DNA of 64,000 nucleotides, taken from NCBI GenBank assembly GCA_963422385.1, contig OY729432.1, forward strand, positions 930,001 through 994,000, in the 5' to 3' direction. The notes beneath the pieces are model-generated. The model made no database searches, was not told the DNA's origin, and saw only the letters and a program-made list of their open reading frames with translations. This DNA comes from JAJDTQ01 sp963422385 (GTDB lineage: Bacteria > Desulfobacterota > Binatia > UBA9968 > JAJDTQ01). This document shows positions 8,262-19,100 of the stretch, in pieces (position 1 is the first letter of the stretch; the number at the start of each line of letters is the position of its first letter). The position numbers and the translations under genes are program-made.

Positions 8262-10298
8262 TTACGCGCGCGTCAGATCCAGATTCCCTTCCGGATCCAC
8301 GCGTAGCGCCCAGCCCGGCTCCACCACCGTGGTGGAGGTCTTCTCCTCGACGATGACGGGGCCCCTCAATTCCGCACCCGGGGCGAGAGCGTCCCGGCGA
8401 AACACCGGCACGTCGTGCGCACCGTCGAGCATGACCGTCCGGCGGCGCTCCGGGGCGGGCTGCCGCTCCCGGGCCTCCGGCCCCCGGGACAACTCCGGCT
8501 TGCCCAGCGAAGCGTAGGCGGACGCCCTCAGGTTGACCACCTCGACGACCTCGTCGTCCGCCCGGTGGCCGTAGCGCTGTTCGTGGGCCTGACCGAACCG
8601 ATCGCAGATCTTTTCGACGTTGAGCTTCGCAGGATCCTTGGCGATGGGGACCGTCAACTCGTAGGCCTGCTCACGGTAACGCATGTCCAGCAGCCAATCA
8701 ACACGTATCCGGTCCGGGGACGGTCCCTGGGAAGCGAGCTCGCGCCGCACCGCGTCTTCGAGGTCGCTCAGGGCCGCCACCGCGTCGCTCAGGGAATCCG
8801 GGGTGAGTGCCACCACCCGGGTTGTGACCACGTCCGAGCGCAGGTCCGAAAGCAGCATGCCGAAGGCGCTGAAATTACCCGGATCGGCGGGGATCAGTAT
8901 CCGGCCGATGCCCAGAGACGAGGCCATCGCGGTGGCCAGCGTCGGCCCCATGCCACCGAAGGGAGCGAGGACGAAGTCCGCGGGATTGAAGCCCCGCTCG
9001 ATGGTGATGGTGCGCATGGAGGAGACGATGTTGGCCACCAGCACGCGCAGGATCCCCAAGGCCGCCTCGTCCTCGGACATGTCCAGCGGCCCCGCCACGG
9101 CGCGCCGGATGGCCTCGGCCGAGAGCTCCGCATTGATGGACATCTCACCCTGGAGCAGCGCCCGAGGGTTCAGATGGTGCAGTTGCACCAAGGCGTCGGT
9201 CAGGGTGGGCTGGTCGCCGCCGCGCATGTAACAGGCCGGTCCCGGCACCGCGCCGGCGCTCCGCGGCCCGACCTGGAGCACCTTGCCGTAACGCACCTGC
9301 GCCAGACTGCCGCCGCCCGCCCCCAAGCTCTCCACCTCCACTGAATCGACGCGCACGGGATGGCGCCCGATCTGCCACTCGGTGCGGAAGAGCGGCCTTC
9401 CCGGTATCAGCGACATGTCGCTGCTGGTGCCGCCGATGTCCAGAGAGATGAGGTTGGAGACCCCGGTGCGGGCACCCATCTCGTGGGCGGCCACCACCCC
9501 CGCCACCGGACCGGACATGAGCGTCTGGACCGGGAACCGGGCCATGGCCCTGGGCGCGCCGATGCCGCCGTTGGACTTCATCAGGAAAGCGTGCGCCCGC
9601 GGGAAATGGCGCAGCACGGTCTCCTCCATGCCGGCGAAGTACTGTTCCATGCGCGGTCCGAGATAGGCGTTCAGCACCGTGGTGGCGGTGCGCTCGTACT
9701 CGCGCCACACCGGATTCACCTCCGACGACAGCGACACGAACAGGTCCGGGTAGCGTGAACGGATATGCTCCGCGGCCAACCGCTCGTGGCTCGGGTTCAC
9801 GTAGGAGAACAGGAACGCGACGGCCAGGGCGTCGACGCCCTGCTCCATAAGACCGGCCACGGCCTCGTCGATGGTGTCCGGATCCAGGGGCACCATCACG
9901 TTGCCGGACTTGTCGAGGCGCTCGGGCACCTCGGCGATGCGGCGGCGCGGGACAAAACGCTTGCCCCCGGGATAGAAGATGTTGAAGACCTCCTCGCCCT
10001 TCCACTGACGCGCGATCTCGTACACGTCGCGGAACCCTTGGGTGGTGAGAAGGCCCGTGCGGCTGCCCTTTTCCTCCAGCACCGTGTTGAGGGCATGGGT
10101 GGAGCCGTGCAACAGATAGGAGATCGCCTCCGAGCCCCACTTGGCGCGCATGTCCGCCAACACGCCGTCGAGCACATCCAGAGGCGCCGCGGGATTGGAC
10201 GGCACCTTGCGGACCTCCCGGATCTGCCCCGTGTCCTCGTCAAGCACCGTGACATCCGTAAAGGTGCCGCCGACGTCGATGCCGATCCGGAGGCTCAT
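8262..10298 (-). CDS. hyuA: hydantoinase/5-oxoprolinase subunit A
   Basis: 678 residues. ATP-dependent opening of a cyclic amide (hydantoin, 5-oxoproline or a related lactam) needs subunits A and B. Seen: the N-terminal GIDVGGTFTDVTVLDE phosphate-binding motif of the ASKHA fold, LLHGSTHALNTVLE near residue 75, and the central ISLDIGGTSSDMSLIPG. GLGAGGGS-like sequence and the APFGGMGPTLATAMA block follow. ATG at 10298 is chosen because the GVDVGGT motif then begins at residue 5, as in the family, and AGGAACAG lies upstream. Subunit B is two genes upstream, separated by a transporter. The substrate is unknown; ring-opening of an imported N-heterocycle is the likely role. Confidence 0.9.
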   Translation of the reverse strand: MSLRIGIDVGGTFTDVTVLDEDTGQIREVRKVPSNPAAPLDVLDGVLADMRAKWGSEAISYLLHGSTHALNTVLEEKGSRTGLLTTQGFRDVYEIARQWKGEEVFNIFYPGGKRFVPRRRIAEVPERLDKSGNVMVPLDPDTIDEAVAGLMEQGVDALAVAFLFSYVNPSHERLAAEHIRSRYPDLFVSLSSEVNPVWREYERTATTVLNAYLGPRMEQYFAGMEETVLRHFPRAHAFLMKSNGGIGAPRAMARFPVQTLMSGPVAGVVAAHEMGARTGVSNLISLDIGGTSSDMSLIPGRPLFRTEWQIGRHPVRVDSVEVESLGAGGGSLAQVRYGKVLQVGPRSAGAVPGPACYMRGGDQPTLTDALVQLHHLNPRALLQGEMSINAELSAEAIRRAVAGPLDMSEDEAALGILRVLVANIVSSMRTITIERGFNPADFVLAPFGGMGPTLATAMASSLGIGRILIPADPGNFSAFGMLLSDLRSDVVTTRVVALTPDSLSDAVAALSDLEDAVRRELASQGPSPDRIRVDWLLDMRYREQAYELTVPIAKDPAKLNVEKICDRFGQAHEQRYGHRADDEVVEVVNLRASAYASLGKPELSRGPEARERQPAPERRRTVMLDGAHDVPVFRRDALAPGAELRGPVIVEEKTSTTVVEPGWALRVDPEGNLDLTRA

Positions 10299-10380
10299 CC
10301 CGTTCTGTTCCTGAATGCTTTCATTCGCGTCGTCTCGACTCCGTATCCGATATGTGCCGTCGAGAGACGAGGACCCACGA

Positions 10381-11553
10381 TCATCGCGCCGCACTCGCCC
10401 GATACCGCATCATGAACAACACGAATCCGACCAGCCCCACCACCGTGGTGGCAAGGAACATAGCCGGATAGTTGTTGTCGGTAAAGTGGAGCATGGCGCC
10501 GGGCACGACTCCGCCCAGGCCGATGGCGAGATCATAGAAGAGGTGGTACTGGGCCATGCTCAGGCCTCGCCGTCCGGGCGGGGCCAGGTCGATGGCCATG
10601 GTCATGAGCGCCGCATGAGCGGAGCCGTAGCCGAAACCCACGACGACCGCGGAGACCAGCAGCATCCTGGGTGAGCCCGCCAGCGACAGCACCACCATGC
10701 CCACCAGGGCCAGGATGTAGCAGGGAATGATCACGAAGGGTCGGCCCTTGCGGTCGGAAAGCGGGCCGAAAATGGGCCTGCCGGCCACCACCGCCACCGC
10801 GAAGACCGCGAACCAATGGCCCGGATTCTCAAGCCCCACATCCAGGGCGTACAGTGACAGAAAGGCGATGACGCTGCCGCGGGAGACGCCCAGCAAAGAC
10901 ATGCTGACCGCGGGCATGAGGGATTCGGGCAGGATGAAGCTGTCGAACCAGCGCCGTGTGCGGGCCTCGGCCCGGACACGGGCCGGCTCGCGGATCAACA
11001 CTGCCGCCAGCAGTCCCAGCGCCGCCACCGCGGCCGCGCTCAGAAACAACACCGGGAAACCCAGGGACGCCACCACATCGAAGGCGATGGCCGCGGCGAT
11101 GGCGTAGGCCACGGTGCTCACCGCTCCAGAGTAGCTGATGAGGGTACCGCGCAGGTGGTCCGGCGCGATGTCGGCCACCAGGGTGCCCACCGACGTGGTG
11201 CATCCCGACCAGCCGAAGCCATGATACGTCCGCAGGAGCAGCGTCACGAAGACCGACGCGGTCCAGATGTAGCCCATGGCCGCGGTGATGAAGATGGTCA
11301 GGCCGCCCACGAGAAAGAGCTTGCTTCCGAGGCGGTCGATGTAGGCCCCCACCAGCGGCCGCACCACGGTGGCGCCAAAGGGGAATGCGGCCATGACCAG
11401 CCCGATCATGAACGAGCTTGCCCCCATACCCTTGAGGTAGAGGGGAAACACCGGCTCGATCTGGAACAGCGCGAAGAACAGCCCGAAGCGGGCGCCGCTG
11501 GTCAACAGGAAGTCACGGAACCAACCACGCGGGGCGGGAGCTTGCTGTTCCAC
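10381..11553 (-). CDS. MFS transporter
   Basis: 390 residues with about 12 hydrophobic helices. Characteristic loops: VRPLVGAYIDRLGSK after helix 2 and GPLSDRKGRPFV after helix 8, the two copies of the MFS A-motif. RTYHGFGWSGCTTSVG marks helix 4. It lies between hyuB (8 bp upstream stop-to-start gap) and hyuA, so it is probably the permease for the hydantoinase substrate or export of the product. The specific ligand cannot be told. Confidence 0.88.
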   Translation of the reverse strand: MEQQAPAPRGWFRDFLLTSGARFGLFFALFQIEPVFPLYLKGMGASSFMIGLVMAAFPFGATVVRPLVGAYIDRLGSKLFLVGGLTIFITAAMGYIWTASVFVTLLLRTYHGFGWSGCTTSVGTLVADIAPDHLRGTLISYSGAVSTVAYAIAAAIAFDVVASLGFPVLFLSAAAVAALGLLAAVLIREPARVRAEARTRRWFDSFILPESLMPAVSMSLLGVSRGSVIAFLSLYALDVGLENPGHWFAVFAVAVVAGRPIFGPLSDRKGRPFVIIPCYILALVGMVVLSLAGSPRMLLVSAVVVGFGYGSAHAALMTMAIDLAPPGRRGLSMAQYHLFYDLAIGLGGVVPGAMLHFTDNNYPAMFLATTVVGLVGFVLFMMRYRASAAR

Positions 11554-11560
11554 GAGGGAG

Positions 11561-13315
11561 CTACGCCTGTCCCGGTCCGGGGCGCGCCGTCCCGGCCGCG
11601 CGCCGGAGGCGGCGGGTCTCCGCCTCGTCGATCCCGGGCGGGCGGCCGCTCAGCGCGACGCCGTAGATCTCCCGCGCGGTTTCCGCGCTGATGTAGCCGT
11701 CCCGGACGTCGTCCAGGACCCGTGAAGGTTCCCGCTCCAGGGGGTCGCCCCGACCGCCCCCGCCGGCGTATCGAATGCGGAACACGTCGCCCTTTCCAAG
11801 CCGAAGACGGCTCACCTTGGACGGAAGCCGTTCCTCCTTCTCCGTGCCCGGGTTGAGGAAGGCCGACGACGGCAGCGCGTGCCGGGCGCCTTGCAGACCC
11901 GGGGCGGAGTACTTGAACCGATCACTGCGCAGGTTGACGAAGGTCTCGTCCGCCAGCATCTTCCAGTCCCGGACCATGCCCAGGCCGCCGCGAAAGCGTC
12001 CGGCGCCGCCGGATTCCTCGAACAGCTCGTAGCGCTCGATGCGGATGGGGAACTCGGTCTCCAGGGGTTCCACCGGGGTGTTCATCACGTTGATCACCAG
12101 CGAGTTCAGCACCGCCGGACCGTCGGCGTCGGCGCGCGCGCCTCCACCGCCGCAGTTGAGATCGTAGAGCGAGAACCACCGCCCCCGGCCGGCATCCTGC
12201 CCCGAGATGGACACCGACCCCCCGGCGCCGCTGTCCGGCGCCGGCACGACCTCGGGCAGGGTTTCGGCCAGCAACATCTGGACCACCGAGGTGACCATCT
12301 GGGCGGGACGGACGTACATGTTCACCGGCGCGGGATAACGCGGGTTCAGGATCGAGCCCTCGGGCGGAAAGGAAACGTGGATGGGCCGGGAAATGCCCTG
12401 GTTCACCGGCAGGTCCGGGCACAGCACCGCCACCACGAGGCAGTCGATGAAGTTCCTGATGACGCAGGGCCGGAGGTTGACGGGACCCCGGGCCTGCTCC
12501 GACGACTCCAGGGAAAAGTACAACTCGTCGCCGGCCACCCGCAGGGACGCGGCGATGCGGTAGCAGCGCTCCCGGTCCAGCCCGTCGTCGTCGAGGAAAT
12601 CCACGGAGGGACCGTAGCTCCCGTCCGGAATCTTCTCGATGGCCTTCCGCACCTCCGCCTCGCAGATGTCCATCCACTCGGCCCAGCACGCGTTCACCTG
12701 ATCGGAGCCGTAGTGATCCATCAACTCCGCGAGCTTCTTCAGTCCATGGAAGTTGGTCTGGGCCTGGGCCTGGATGTCCCCCCAGGTAATCTCCGGCGTC
12801 CGGGTGTTGGCCATGACGATGGTCTTGAGGTCTTCATTGAGCGCGCCCGCGCGATAGAGCCGGAGGGCGGGCAGCAACAGTCCTTCCTGGATGACGTCGG
12901 TGGCGTCCGGGGAATTGGTGCCCGGCACCTTGCCACCGAGGTCCGGCTTGTGAGCGGTGTTGGCGATGAAGGCCACGCGGCGGCCCCGGTCGAAGACGGG
13001 AGAGACCACGGTCACGTCCGTGGCGTGATTCTGACAGGCGAAGTACGGATGGTTGAGCATGAAGACGTCGTCCTCCACCATGGCGTCGTCAAACACCCTG
13101 ATCACCTCACCCACCTGGGCCGAGATGCCGCCGATGTGGAGCGGCTGCGGCAGTCCCTGGGTCACCATGCGTCCGGCGCCGTCGAAGATCGCAAAGGTGA
13201 AGTCCTGACTCTCCTTGATCACACTGGAATAGCCGGTCCGGAGCATGTTGAGCGCAAGTTCCTTGGCGATCTGCGCGGTGGCCCGGTAGACCACTTCCAT
13301 CTGCACTGCATCCAT
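11561..13315 (-). CDS. hyuB: hydantoinase subunit B
   Basis: 584 residues, the partner of HyuA in ATP-dependent hydrolysis of cyclic amides. Seen: MDAVQMEVVYRATAQIAKE at the N-terminus, SQDFTFAIFDGAGRMV near residue 45, DVFMLNHPYFACQNHATDV with the usual His/Asp-rich metal region, and IANTAHKPDLGG. A late GGAGRFRGGLGMVRDWKML and SAPGLQGAR complete the family pattern. ATG at 13315 has AGGAG eight bases upstream; a longer frame to 13387 lacks homology. It is the first gene of a minus-strand operon with the MFS gene and hyuA. Confidence 0.9.
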   Translation of the reverse strand: MDAVQMEVVYRATAQIAKELALNMLRTGYSSVIKESQDFTFAIFDGAGRMVTQGLPQPLHIGGISAQVGEVIRVFDDAMVEDDVFMLNHPYFACQNHATDVTVVSPVFDRGRRVAFIANTAHKPDLGGKVPGTNSPDATDVIQEGLLLPALRLYRAGALNEDLKTIVMANTRTPEITWGDIQAQAQTNFHGLKKLAELMDHYGSDQVNACWAEWMDICEAEVRKAIEKIPDGSYGPSVDFLDDDGLDRERCYRIAASLRVAGDELYFSLESSEQARGPVNLRPCVIRNFIDCLVVAVLCPDLPVNQGISRPIHVSFPPEGSILNPRYPAPVNMYVRPAQMVTSVVQMLLAETLPEVVPAPDSGAGGSVSISGQDAGRGRWFSLYDLNCGGGGARADADGPAVLNSLVINVMNTPVEPLETEFPIRIERYELFEESGGAGRFRGGLGMVRDWKMLADETFVNLRSDRFKYSAPGLQGARHALPSSAFLNPGTEKEERLPSKVSRLRLGKGDVFRIRYAGGGGRGDPLEREPSRVLDDVRDGYISAETAREIYGVALSGRPPGIDEAETRRLRRAAGTARPGPGQA

Positions 13316-13421
13316 GACGTTTCTCCTCACGCTCTCCCGACGGCTACTGCTCACGTCCTCGTACCACGGCGGTCGAATGGGCACCACATGGGGAGAATGA
13401 GCAGTGCAACCGTGCCCGTCG

Positions 13422-16139
13422 CTACCGCAACTCCGGCCAGAACAGGGCCAAATCGCTCAGTAACGGTTTTTGAAACGGCAACCGCAAGCCACCCATGTTC
13501 CTGAGGGCATGGTCACGAGCGCTTTCCAGCCAAGCCAGCATTGATTGGCCGACTCCGGGTCGCGTTGACCCGTCCGCTTCGGCCTGCCCCGGGTTGCGTC
13601 GGTTGAGCACGTCCAGTACTTGGTCATCCCTCAGAAGGATCAGGGCTCCGGCATTATCCATGGCGACTCCCACGACCACCTGACGCAGGTGACCGGCACG
13701 GCTGGTCACCGCGTCCTGGACATGAAACAGCGCCAGTGGGTTTGCAGACTCCCTATACGGGGCGAGCCCTCCTTCTTCCGCTGCCGCCTGCAGCAATGCT
13801 TGGTCGAACACTTGGTGACCGACCCCCACGATGCGCTTGGACTCCTCCGCATCGCGGGGATGCCGGTGAAAGATTAGACCATTGTAATGCGGCTGCACCC
13901 CGGGGGTACCGAGCCAGGCGTTGGGCGTCCTGAAGCTGAAAGCTCCTCCCTTCCTGTCAGGTCTGCGCCGGTTTCTCAGCAGCGCTCCGTAGAAGAAATT
14001 CACCAAGTCAGGAAGGTCCTTCCGGGGAACATCGTCAAGCTGGGAAAGATCGAAGCTCTGACAATGCCCTAACAAGTCGGTCACAGTTGCAATGGCAGAC
14101 TGTCCGCCCAGGCTCCGAGTCTTTGCGTCGAACCACTCATCGAAACGATCCCCTCGAACGGACTGCCCCTCTGCAAACAACTCATTGAAGAAGCTCGGAC
14201 CAGCCATGCCCAGGACCATCTGCATCAGATCCTCGGGCTCGTCCATGGCATGTCCGAGGGCCTTCATGATGTGGTTGAGCTTTGTTTCAAGCTTGCCCCA
14301 GATCCTCGCTTCGACCGTGTTCGGGTTCCGTATGGTCACAATGTCAACAGGGTGCTTCTGGCCGTAACGGTTCAAGCGCCCAACCCGCTGATGAAGCCGC
14401 ATGGGGTTCCACGGGAGGTCCACGTGGATCAAGGTGTGGCAACGTTCCTGCAAGTCGATTCCCTCCCCACCCGCCTCAGTCGAAACCAGGAACCGGATCC
14501 GGCCCTGGTTGAAAGCCTCCGCTGTCGTCTCCCGGTTGGCCTTGATCACAACATACTCCCCTGACGGTCCCTGCACGCCATCCAGGCAATTGTCACCGTT
14601 GATGAACCCCACGCTGCCCTCGCCGAAGCGTGCCATCAGTGTCGACACCACCAAAGCTTGAGTTGCCCTGTACTCCGTGAACAGCAGAATCGACCGGTCA
14701 CTGTACTGGCCATCGATGATCTCGCCAATGCGTGCGACTTTGCTTTCCTCCGCTATCTGCTCTGCTGCCCGAAGCAACTCCTCAAGATGAGGTATCTCAT
14801 CCTCCAGCAATTGGAAGCGGATTTGATTCATCCAACGGGTGAATGCCTCCGAGACGTCCGGATCATCCTCGTCGCTCAAGGGGAAGTCCGACCCGTGGTG
14901 ATTTCGGAGTTCGGCTACTTCCTGCTTGAGCTTGTTCAGTCGCCTCCCCAACGCAGCGCGGATCGCCGCTACCGAACTGGAGGCGATCTTCTGCATGGCA
15001 ATCAGGACCAGGGTCACCTGCCGCCGCTCGCTCTGCCGCAGTCCTGATGCATAGGCGTTGCCAGCCAGGATAAATTCACTGAGGAGCCGGTAGAAGTCAC
15101 GTTCTGCATCCGTGTAGCCGTAGGTCTCGGGATGGTTGTTCACCGGCTGGAACAGCCGGTTCCCGGCCATATCGGTCACCTTCTGCTTGAAGTTCCTGAT
15201 CAACACCTGTCTCAGCAGGGGTAGCTGCTCGTGTTCCGGGCGGTTGGGGCTAAAGACATCGGGTCGAAGCAGTCCCATCAGGGACCAGAAGCCGTATGGC
15301 TTGCCTCGGTGCGGCGTGCCCGTGAAGAAGAGGCATGACTGAACACGGTCCCGTTCCACCAGACGCTCGACGAATTGAAAACCCAGCGTCTTGCCCGTTT
15401 GCTCGTCGGCGTTGAGATGGTGGGCTTCATCAACGATAAGCATGTCCCAAGCGGGCGCGTCCAGAAGCCTGTCGTGGCGACCGGCGCGATCCATGCGCAT
15501 GGTCGGCAGGGACGCAACGACCTGATTGTGGGTGCTCCAGAAATCGGCCTTGGGCCGGTCCACTTCCGGGCGATACATGGACATACGGATATCAAAGAGC
15601 GTTCGCAGCCTATATTGCCACTGCTCCACCAAGGACGCGGGCGTCAGGATCAGGCATCGCCTGACCTTGCCGTTGGAAAGTAAGGGCCACAGAATCAACC
15701 CGGCCTCTACCGTCTTGCCCAACCCCACGTCATCGGCGATCAGCAACCGGATGGGCCAATTCTGCAGGACGCGATGGCAGACCCAGAGTTGGTGGGGCAG
15801 GAGGTCGATGCGGGAACGGGAGAACACCCCCCACGCGTCGTTCAATGACCTTATGGCCGCCGCCTGGGCCTTGAGGGTCACATCCAGGGACGGCGACCAC
15901 CGGCCCAGCTTCACCGCGTCCGCGACCCCCAAACGTAGGGTCAGACTGCTTGTTTCGCACGACTGGATGTGACCGCCGAAGCGAACGATGACCGTGTCAC
16001 CTTGGTCGAGGATCACGCTTCCCGTTCCGAAGCGTGGATGATGAACTTGTTTCTCCGCCTCAAACACCGTCAAAACCTCATTCTCTGATCCGCGCCACAC
16101 GACGAGTTGCCGATCTCCCCACACCGGGCGGTAGGCCAT
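13422..16139 (-). CDS. SNF2-family helicase (HepA/RapA/DrmD-like)
   Basis: 905 residues. SF2 motifs in order: DDVGLGKTVEAG near 136-147 (Walker A), LILTPASLVEQW (Ia), DEAHHLNADE near 237 (DEAH), LFFTGTPHRG (III), VSTEAGGEGIDLQ (V) and HQRVGRLNRYGQ near 582-593 (VI). The C-terminal 250 residues match nothing I recognise; no nuclease motif is obvious. The pattern resembles RapA and the DISARM helicase DrmD, which remodel or translocate on DNA. It begins 9 bases after the stop of the giant GHKL gene, so the two are one operon, suggesting they act together. No methylase, DrmA, DrmB or DrmC homologue is adjacent. Confidence 0.85.
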   Translation of the reverse strand: MAYRPVWGDRQLVVWRGSENEVLTVFEAEKQVHHPRFGTGSVILDQGDTVIVRFGGHIQSCETSSLTLRLGVADAVKLGRWSPSLDVTLKAQAAAIRSLNDAWGVFSRSRIDLLPHQLWVCHRVLQNWPIRLLIADDVGLGKTVEAGLILWPLLSNGKVRRCLILTPASLVEQWQYRLRTLFDIRMSMYRPEVDRPKADFWSTHNQVVASLPTMRMDRAGRHDRLLDAPAWDMLIVDEAHHLNADEQTGKTLGFQFVERLVERDRVQSCLFFTGTPHRGKPYGFWSLMGLLRPDVFSPNRPEHEQLPLLRQVLIRNFKQKVTDMAGNRLFQPVNNHPETYGYTDAERDFYRLLSEFILAGNAYASGLRQSERRQVTLVLIAMQKIASSSVAAIRAALGRRLNKLKQEVAELRNHHGSDFPLSDEDDPDVSEAFTRWMNQIRFQLLEDEIPHLEELLRAAEQIAEESKVARIGEIIDGQYSDRSILLFTEYRATQALVVSTLMARFGEGSVGFINGDNCLDGVQGPSGEYVVIKANRETTAEAFNQGRIRFLVSTEAGGEGIDLQERCHTLIHVDLPWNPMRLHQRVGRLNRYGQKHPVDIVTIRNPNTVEARIWGKLETKLNHIMKALGHAMDEPEDLMQMVLGMAGPSFFNELFAEGQSVRGDRFDEWFDAKTRSLGGQSAIATVTDLLGHCQSFDLSQLDDVPRKDLPDLVNFFYGALLRNRRRPDRKGGAFSFRTPNAWLGTPGVQPHYNGLIFHRHPRDAEESKRIVGVGHQVFDQALLQAAAEEGGLAPYRESANPLALFHVQDAVTSRAGHLRQVVVGVAMDNAGALILLRDDQVLDVLNRRNPGQAEADGSTRPGVGQSMLAWLESARDHALRNMGGLRLPFQKPLLSDLALFWPELR

Positions 16140-16148
16140 TGCCGCCGC

Positions 16149-19100
16149 CTACTCCAGCAGTTGGCGGTACAAGGAATCATCCGCAGAAATGATGCGCAAG
16201 GGGATGTCGTAGTCCCCGCCGAAGGTTGCCCGGTCCTCGCCCAAGTGTTCCGTGAGGAGTTGGTGGATTTCCTCTGATGTTTCGATCGATACATCAAACG
16301 CACCAAAGAATTCCTGAACACGGCTTATCGGCGCGTACGCATGAGCCACGGCAAGGGGCTTCTGCAGCACGCCGTGATGCAGAAGCTCCCGAATGACGAG
16401 GTGGGAACCAACCTTGAGGGTTCTGGTCAGGGGCGGGGCGTCTATGCCGCCACCCTGGAAATACGGGTTCGTCCGTGGAGCGAGGATCGTGTCGAGAGTG
16501 AACTGCTCCTGAAAGCGGTCTATCGACAAGAACAGCGTTATATAATCGTCCAGCCAACGGCGCAGCCGGTAGAGCTTGGGGAATTGCGCCAGCCACTGCG
16601 CCCACTCCTCATCGTCGTGGGCTTCAGCGTACTCCTCAATGATGTTCATCCACCGCTCTGGCTTTTCCTGCGGGTCGCTTCCTGCAAAGATCTCCCACCA
16701 GCCGCGTTCTTGACATTCCCGGACGAAATTGCGGTGCTGCTCCTCCCGAGTACGCCCCATGCCCTGAAAGCTCCCCAACGCCAGGAGCAGGAACCATGAC
16801 TGACGGTCGAGTTCGACTCGACCGGTTTCCTGATCCGTCTCATGGTTCAGAGCCCAAGGGTACAGACGATCGCGGTACGCTGTCACCCTCTGATCTCGCT
16901 CCCCCGACCACCAGTCGTAGAGATTTTCCAGCGCCGTCGGCAAGTCGACACTGGGGATAATTTCCTCGCCCGGCTCCGGACTTTGGTCGACGTGAGTGAC
17001 GGCCTGCTCAATTTGATTGTCCGATGCCAGCCGACGGCGCAGCCTGTACTCCTGCTCCGCCGTGAGCCGTTCCATGAGCTCGGAAACGTTGAGCGTGGAC
17101 CGAAGCCAACCCTTTTCTCGCACCTGTTCCGCGACCCGTTCCCCGATCTCGCCGTCTGCGAGGTATTTGAGTGCAACGAACTTTGCCTCGACCGAATCCG
17201 CATCCTGTATCCATTGCGCAAGCCTTTCTACTGGTGCCTCCATGCGTCGTCGGCAGACTTGGAAAAAGGCCACGGCCGGCCACACACCGTCCGTTTCGAT
17301 GTAGTAGTCCGAGTGCAGGCGGAATTCGGGAGGCGCCAACTCATGCCGTCGCGCTTCCTCGCCGTCGAGCCGGCCTCCGTAAAGAACCAGCAGATTGCGG
17401 GTGTCCACCCACTCGTCCGTTTTGGAACGAAACAGCAGCTTCGTCAGATCGTCCGAACTCCAATCGGACGCATCCTCCGTCAGAAGCCTCAACCGTCCCA
17501 GCACTTCGGCATCGGCTGGCTCTGTCCTGGAATGATCCAACAACCCCGCCAACGCTGAGAGGCCGAGGGTCTGAGGATGGCTCAGGTCGGCCTGCCGCAG
17601 GATGTCCCCAATATCCTTGGAGACGCAGATTTGCTCAGGGTAGTGATTGGTGAAGCGTGTCCAAGCGCCTAATTCGGTAGCGACTTTCTCTCGCAACAGG
17701 ACCCCGCTTAGTTGGTAGCCAATCTCCCCTGCATCCACGAAATTGCGTAGTGGCCCGGGCAGACCATTTGGGACTAACTTCAGACGAGCGAGTGCACCCA
17801 GCATGACCTGTCGCGCCAAATCCGCTCTGTCGCTGTAACCGGGTCGCAGACACCCCTTCGCCAATCCAAGCCAGATGCTCTCCCAGAAATCCAACGCGGT
17901 GATGTTCGCCGCCAACCCCAAGTCGGTTCGGACAGAATCCCAATCCCTGCGGGAGCCTTTCAGCAGCGCACCAAGGGCGTCGCCGACCTCGCGCCCGATT
18001 TGTTTGGCCTTCTCAATGTTCTTGGTGCTGCCCGCCAGCCGCCCGCGACCCGCGTCGAGGTCAAAGTTGCCGTTGATGGCGAAGCCGACAGTTCGGGATT
18101 CGCTTGTAGGTGCCGTGACCCACAGGGCAGGGACCTCGTCGGGCAACTGGCGGAATCCTTGTGGGCCAAGGGCCATGAGCAGGCTGCCGCTGTCGGTGCG
18201 CACGCAGAGCGCCGCAGTGCGCGCGCCCCATTCGCCTTTCAGGTCCAAATCGCCAACTTCTACTCCCGGGCAGATTTGACGCGGCTGCCAGCACCAATTC
18301 GACTCCTCCGCGGTGATGGATCGAACAGCCCGCCCGAAGACGCAGAGTATCCCCGCAAGCTGCCGGAATCGTCCCAGGACTTCATTTCGAAGTTCCTCCC
18401 GGATCCCTGGAAGATCGATTAGCGTTCCCGGCAGCTTGGAGTCCGTGCCGAGTTCGGACAGTCGCCTCCTTGCTGCTTCGGCATCCTCATCCTCCCAAGG
18501 TTCGGGCAGGACACCCGCCACGACCCGTATGGCCAATCGCCCGCTGAGGATTCGGGGCTGCTCGCAGGCCAGCAATGCGCTTTTGAATCCCAGTCCGAAT
18601 TTGCCGGTCACGCCTTCGTCGCCATGCTTGTCAGTGGCAGACAGGATGAGCATCTTCTCCAGGTCGCGGTCGTAACCACGCCGTTCGCCGTCGAAGCCGA
18701 CGGGACCACCAGCGTTGATCAGTCGCCCCCAGTGCAAGAACCCGAGTCCATCCTCCCGCTCGTCCACAACGAAACGCCGCGCCGCCGGAGGCACATCGCA
18801 GACCACGGAAGAATGGGCACAAAACTGGCCCAGTTCTACGGCCGCGTCGTCCGCGTTCTGGAAGATCTCCAGCGGGACACCGGAGAGCCTATACTGATAC
18901 TGTTCGAGCCTGCTCTTGACCGCCTGCACGACGGCGTGCTGTTCATCCGGGCTGCAGTCGATTCGGTTGGCGAGTTCTTCCAGAGCTTGGCGTAACTCCT
19001 GCCTGTCCGATTCGGACGACTGTCCGCCCGCCTCGGCCTCTGCGATCCGGCGCCGCGCCGAATCGCAGATCGACAATTGGTTCTCGATCCCCTCGCACTT

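Noticed and set aside
11879..13504. A 541-codon open frame on the plus strand opposite hyuB
   Set aside because: High GC leaves long antisense frames open. Its product is rich in Gly/Arg/His without domain features, while the minus-strand frame is clear HyuB.
13422..16139. Calling the helicase DrmD and the locus DISARM
   Set aside because: No DrmA, DrmB, DrmC or methylase gene is adjacent, and the giant GHKL gene is not part of DISARM.
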